From Pseudomonas poae (lineage in GTDB: Bacteria; Pseudomonadota; Gammaproteobacteria; Pseudomonadales; Pseudomonadaceae), in the NCBI RefSeq assembly GCF_001439785.1, contig NZ_JYLI01000020.1, positions 1 through 64,000 of the forward strand: a DNA stretch of 64,000 nt, read 5' to 3'. This document shows, piece after piece, positions 61,074 through 64,000 of the stretch; position 1 is the stretch's first letter, and every line of letters begins with the position of its first letter. The notes beneath the pieces were generated by a model. That model saw only the letters and a list, made by a program, of their open reading frames with translations. It was not told the origin of the DNA and did no database searches. The position numbers were made by a program, and so were the translations under genes.

Positions 61074-62015
61074 TCAGCTCGAGGCCCGGCGCGTTTCCGA
61101 GGGCGACTCGCCAAACAGCTCGCGGTAATGGGTGGCGAAGTGGCTCAGGTGAAAAAAGCCCATGGCCACGGCAATCTCGCCGACGTTTTTGTCACTCGCC
61201 GACGTCGCGATCAAGCGCCGCCGCACCGCGTTGAGGCGCAGATTACGCAGGTACTCGACCGGGCGCATGGCGGTCACCGCCTGGAAACTGTTCTGCAGGG
61301 TTCGGCGGCTCACGCGCAGTTGTTCGCACAGATCCAAAATGCTCAACGGCGTATCGCCACTGGCGATGATCAACTCCTGGCTGCGCCGGACCAGGTACGC
61401 GCTGACCGCGAAATTGCCACGGCGACCACGCACTTCATCGCCGGCGTGGCTGAACAGATCCAGAAACGCTCCAAGCAGTTCATCTTCGAGCATCTTCTCC
61501 GAGGCCGGGCTGATGGCGTGGGCATGTTCCAGAAAGTGACGAAACAGCGGGTGGATGCGCTGGCGAATGCGCAGCAGTAACGCTTCATCGACACTGAGGG
61601 CCGACACGCTGGTCAAACGCTTGAGCTGCTCGGCGGACAACTCGAACGCCGCCAGTTTGGCAAAGCGCACCGCATCGACGTTGAGCGAGAAAAAATGCGT
61701 GCCCTGGGGAGCATGCAGCACGAATTCCTCGGCATCGCGCAGCAGCACGACACTCTGCGCACTCACCTGTTGGCCCTGCACCACCGGCGGGCTGCCCAGC
61801 GACATCGCCGCACACAGGCGGCCCTTGGGTGAGCGGCCATGCTGCACGACGCGCTTGTCGAGCACCTCCTGGAAAATCTGAAAACGATCCCCGGACAGCT
61901 GGTGCAGCTCGCTGTTCAGGCAACCGCGACCGAGCTGGTCGTAGACCTGCTGCCAGCCCTGGATCGAGCCGGCATGCTGTTGGGAGTCATTGAAGGTGCG
62001 CACTTGGGCGAACAT
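61074..62015 (-). CDS. AraC-family regulator of the adjacent aromatic pathway
   Basis: This 313-aa protein has a large N-terminal sensor and C-terminal HTHs (LSILDLCEQLRVSRRTLQNS, FQAVTAMRPVEYLRNLRLNA, then GEIAVAMGFFHLSHFATHYR). EutR/PobR-like spacing fits regulators of aromatic or amine catabolism. It lies on the same strand 32 bp downstream of mhpD, so it is probably co-transcribed with, and controls, the pathway. Confidence 0.85.
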   Translation of the reverse strand: MFAQVRTFNDSQQHAGSIQGWQQVYDQLGRGCLNSELHQLSGDRFQIFQEVLDKRVVQHGRSPKGRLCAAMSLGSPPVVQGQQVSAQSVVLLRDAEEFVLHAPQGTHFFSLNVDAVRFAKLAAFELSAEQLKRLTSVSALSVDEALLLRIRQRIHPLFRHFLEHAHAISPASEKMLEDELLGAFLDLFSHAGDEVRGRRGNFAVSAYLVRRSQELIIASGDTPLSILDLCEQLRVSRRTLQNSFQAVTAMRPVEYLRNLRLNAVRRRLIATSASDKNVGEIAVAMGFFHLSHFATHYRELFGESPSETRRASS

Positions 62016-62047
62016 AAGTGTGATTCCTCGGCGGCCTGAAGCAGGGC

Positions 62048-62848
62048 TCAGTCATCCCTGGCGGCAGCGGACGTTGGCGCAATGCCGGCGTGAAAATCCA
62101 AAGCCAGTTCCGTGCCAAGCATGTGCAAACGATACGCTCCCGGTTCTATCGCCAGCGGCGCCAGCAACGCACCGGACAACACCACCTGCCCGGCCTCAAC
62201 CGGGTGACCATCGGCCAGCAGACGCCGCACCAGCCAGCACAGGTTGAATAGCGGGCTGTCCTCACGCGCCTGGGTATCGCCGCTGCCCAGCAACACGCCC
62301 CCGTGCTCCAGGCGATAGGCCACGCAGGCATGTCGCGCCGGGTCGAACGGTACGCGTGCTCCGACGCAGTAAAGGCCGGCGGCGGCGTTATCGGCCAGAA
62401 ACGCACCAAGCCCGAACTGCCAGCCTTGCCAGCGGCAATCGGCGATCTCGAACGCCGGCGCCACCTCGGCAATCGCCGCCAGAATCTGCGCGTCGCTGTA
62501 CTCACCCGGCGCCAGGGTATCCCCGAACACGAGGGCCAGTTCCACCTCCAGCTTGGGCTGGATCAGCTGCTCGCACGCCACCGCGCTGCCCGGCGCCACC
62601 GCCATGGCCTGGGTGAGCGCGCCATACACCGGCTCATCCAGGCCAAAGCGCGCCTGCGCGGCGCGGCCGGCAAACGCCACTTTCCAGCCGCTCAAGCGCT
62701 CGCCGTTTGCACTGCGGCGCACCAGGCCCTGGCGCAACAGCGCATAGCCTTGCTGCTTGTCGAGCGCCTCGGGCGGCAACGGCGCAATGGCCTGGACAGC
62801 GCGCCCGGCCTGCTGCAAGTGCGCAAGCACATCGTTGACGTTGCTCAT
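62048..62848 (-). CDS. mhpD: 2-Keto-4-pentenoate hydratase
   Basis: This 266-aa FAH-fold hydratase has LSGWKVAFAGRAAQARFGLD, the metal-binding segment IQPKLEVELALVFG (two Glu), APAFEIADCRW and GVLLGSGDTQARED. It adds water to 2-hydroxypenta-2,4-dienoate in meta-cleavage pathways. Its ATG overlaps the hydroxylase stop by 4 nt, so the two are co-translated in an mhp-type operon for 3-hydroxyphenylpropionate. Confidence 0.88.
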   Translation of the reverse strand: MSNVNDVLAHLQQAGRAVQAIAPLPPEALDKQQGYALLRQGLVRRSANGERLSGWKVAFAGRAAQARFGLDEPVYGALTQAMAVAPGSAVACEQLIQPKLEVELALVFGDTLAPGEYSDAQILAAIAEVAPAFEIADCRWQGWQFGLGAFLADNAAAGLYCVGARVPFDPARHACVAYRLEHGGVLLGSGDTQAREDSPLFNLCWLVRRLLADGHPVEAGQVVLSGALLAPLAIEPGAYRLHMLGTELALDFHAGIAPTSAAARDD

Positions 62849-64000
62849 GACAGTTGCTCCGCCAGTTTGCGCAACACACCGTCGAGTCGCTCAGGCGTGG
62901 TGATGGCGGCGACAAAACGGTCCGGACGCACCACGACGATGCAATCACGCACCCGAGAAAACCATTCGCCCAGACGGTTATCCACGTCCTCCACACTCAA
63001 GGCGTCGCTGGCGGTCAGCGGCTGGTTGCGCCCCACACCGCTGCGTGAACGGTTGACCTGAATGAAACGCGTGCTCCACCCGGCCCAATACTCGGCCATG
63101 GCATCGCTCAAGTGTTCACGCGGGTTCAGCCGATAGCCGAGCACCGCGTAGCCATTGCCAAGCACTTCGTCGAGGCGCCGGCGCTGACCCTGGGCATCTT
63201 CGATGGACGGTTGGATAAACAGCTGGCCGACCAGGTCGTCCTCGCGCAATTCGGCGCGCTCATGGTGGACCAGGCCCCTGGTGATGGTGGCCTTGGGTTT
63301 GAACTTGAATTCCAGCAAGTGCGAACGCAGGTTATCGACGCTGTTGACTGCCTGGAACAGCCAGTCGCGCACCCCGGCCATCAGCGGGTTGGTCAAACCG
63401 AGGACGGCGCCCATGTTGTCGGCCAGGGCCACCAGTTCGGTCGCGTGACCACGGCGTTCCTGATCGTAACTGCCAAGGATCGACGGTGCCGCGCGGCCCT
63501 GGATGATCGCCGCGAGTTTCCACGCCACGTTGGCCACGTCGCGCAGGCCCGAGTTGAGGCCCTGCCCGGCCCACGGCGGGGAGATATGCGCTGCATCGCC
63601 GACCAGCGCCACGCGCCCTTCGACAAAGCGCGCCGCGACCCGTGAGTGGTGGGTGTAGGCCCGAATGCGGATGATATCGAGGTCGTCGACCGCATCGCCG
63701 ATATGCCCGTGGATCAGCCGGCGAATGGTCGCCTCTTCGCACATTTTCGCTTCGTCTTCGCCCTCCATCAGCATGAATTCCCAGCGTCGTTGCTGGTAAG
63801 GCAGGTAGATGCACACGAAGGGCCGCTGCGGGTCGGCATGCAAGGCGGTGAACGGCGCATCGAGGGTGTCGTTGGCCGTGTCGACCACCACCCATTTGCG
63901 CGGGTGAGTCAGCCCGAGCAGTTCGATGCCCAGTTGTTTGCGCACCGTGGAACGCCCGCCATCGGCACCGATCACATAGTCAGCCTGCAACTGATAGACC
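62845..64000 (-). CDS. mhpA: 3-(3-hydroxyphenyl)propionate hydroxylase, partial (5' end beyond window)
   Basis: About 385 residues of a class A flavoprotein monooxygenase are present. The DG motif (YVIGADGGRSTVRKQLG), FAD ribityl motif RVALVGDAAHISPPWAGQGL then NSGLRD, and a thioredoxin-like C-terminal domain are visible. The N-terminal FAD-binding GxGxxG lies outside the window. With mhpD it fits MhpA, which hydroxylates 3-HPP to the catechol using NADH and O2. Confidence 0.85.
   Translation of the reverse strand, partial: VYQLQADYVIGADGGRSTVRKQLGIELLGLTHPRKWVVVDTANDTLDAPFTALHADPQRPFVCIYLPYQQRRWEFMLMEGEDEAKMCEEATIRRLIHGHIGDAVDDLDIIRIRAYTHHSRVAARFVEGRVALVGDAAHISPPWAGQGLNSGLRDVANVAWKLAAIIQGRAAPSILGSYDQERRGHATELVALADNMGAVLGLTNPLMAGVRDWLFQAVNSVDNLRSHLLEFKFKPKATITRGLVHHERAELREDDLVGQLFIQPSIEDAQGQRRRLDEVLGNGYAVLGYRLNPREHLSDAMAEYWAGWSTRFIQVNRSRSGVGRNQPLTASDALSVEDVDNRLGEWFSRVRDCIVVVRPDRFVAAITTPERLDGVLRKLAEQLS

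Noticed and set aside
1..64000. tRNA, rRNA or CRISPR array
   Set aside because: No cloverleaf-type sequence with a TTCGA-type T-loop at an island end, no rRNA segments and no regularly spaced repeats were recognised by eye; a tRNA scan would be decisive.

Overview
The window reads as a chromosomal segment of a fluorescent Pseudomonas (P. fluorescens group). The support is a GC-rich gene set dense in LysR, AraC, GntR and TetR regulators, Pseudomonas-type REP palindromes (consensus GTGGGAGC near GCTTGCC), KGG stress proteins, a BdlA-like chemoreceptor, and metabolic clusters typical of soil and rhizosphere pseudomonads. No rRNA, tRNA or CRISPR array was recognised.

Region 1 (1-14.7 kb) is an accessory, defence-like island. 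It starts with an IS3-family transposase remnant and a parDE toxin-antitoxin pair. Between two imperfect copies of a ~130-bp sequence (1171-1302 and 14547-14682) lie: a coiled-coil protein with a C-terminal NYN/Zc3h12a-type RNase domain; a 678-aa helical protein; a compact, divergent class II ribonucleotide-reductase homologue overlapping a thymidylate-kinase-like gene; a YobI-type membrane P-loop NTPase; and a fused HNH-AAA ATPase that looks damaged at its C-terminus. The reductase homologue keeps the catalytic N-x-C-x-E motif but has lost the second redox cysteine and has a changed phosphate loop. With its coupled kinase it is the best candidate for an undescribed system.

Region 2 (15-28.7 kb) holds a BaeSR-like two-component pair and a minus-strand metabolic cluster: SDR, flavin monooxygenase, MFS-SDR fusion, two class II aldolase-fold proteins (one without metal ligands), class III aminotransferase, FGGY kinase, TorF-type porin and DUF2147 protein. 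A divergent TetR regulator with a palindromic operator candidate probably controls it.

Region 3 (28.7-46.5 kb) is a patchwork of catabolic genes: tartrate/D-malate dehydrogenase with its LysR regulator, a haloacetate-dehalogenase-like hydrolase, an EamA exporter with an AraC regulator, a deletion scar joining LysR and EamA remnants, an aldehyde dehydrogenase/gamma-glutamylamide-synthetase/aminotransferase/SDR/LysR cluster followed by a decayed partial copy, and a GntR-ABC transporter-gamma-glutamyltransferase operon.

Region 4 (46.5-54 kb) is stress and signalling: two KGG proteins, a ClpP-like protease, small proteins, a possible sRNA terminator, a LOV-domain hybrid histidine kinase with a TTG start, manganese catalase and a PAS-PAS chemoreceptor.

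Region 5 (54-64 kb) holds an alpha/beta hydrolase, a highly structured repeat element, an amine-oxidation operon (FAD oxidase, RidA, ornithine-cyclodeaminase-like) with divergent AraC regulator, an orphan ABC transmembrane protein, a REP cluster and the start of an mhp-type phenylpropionate pathway (AraC regulator, mhpD, partial mhpA) cut by the window edge.
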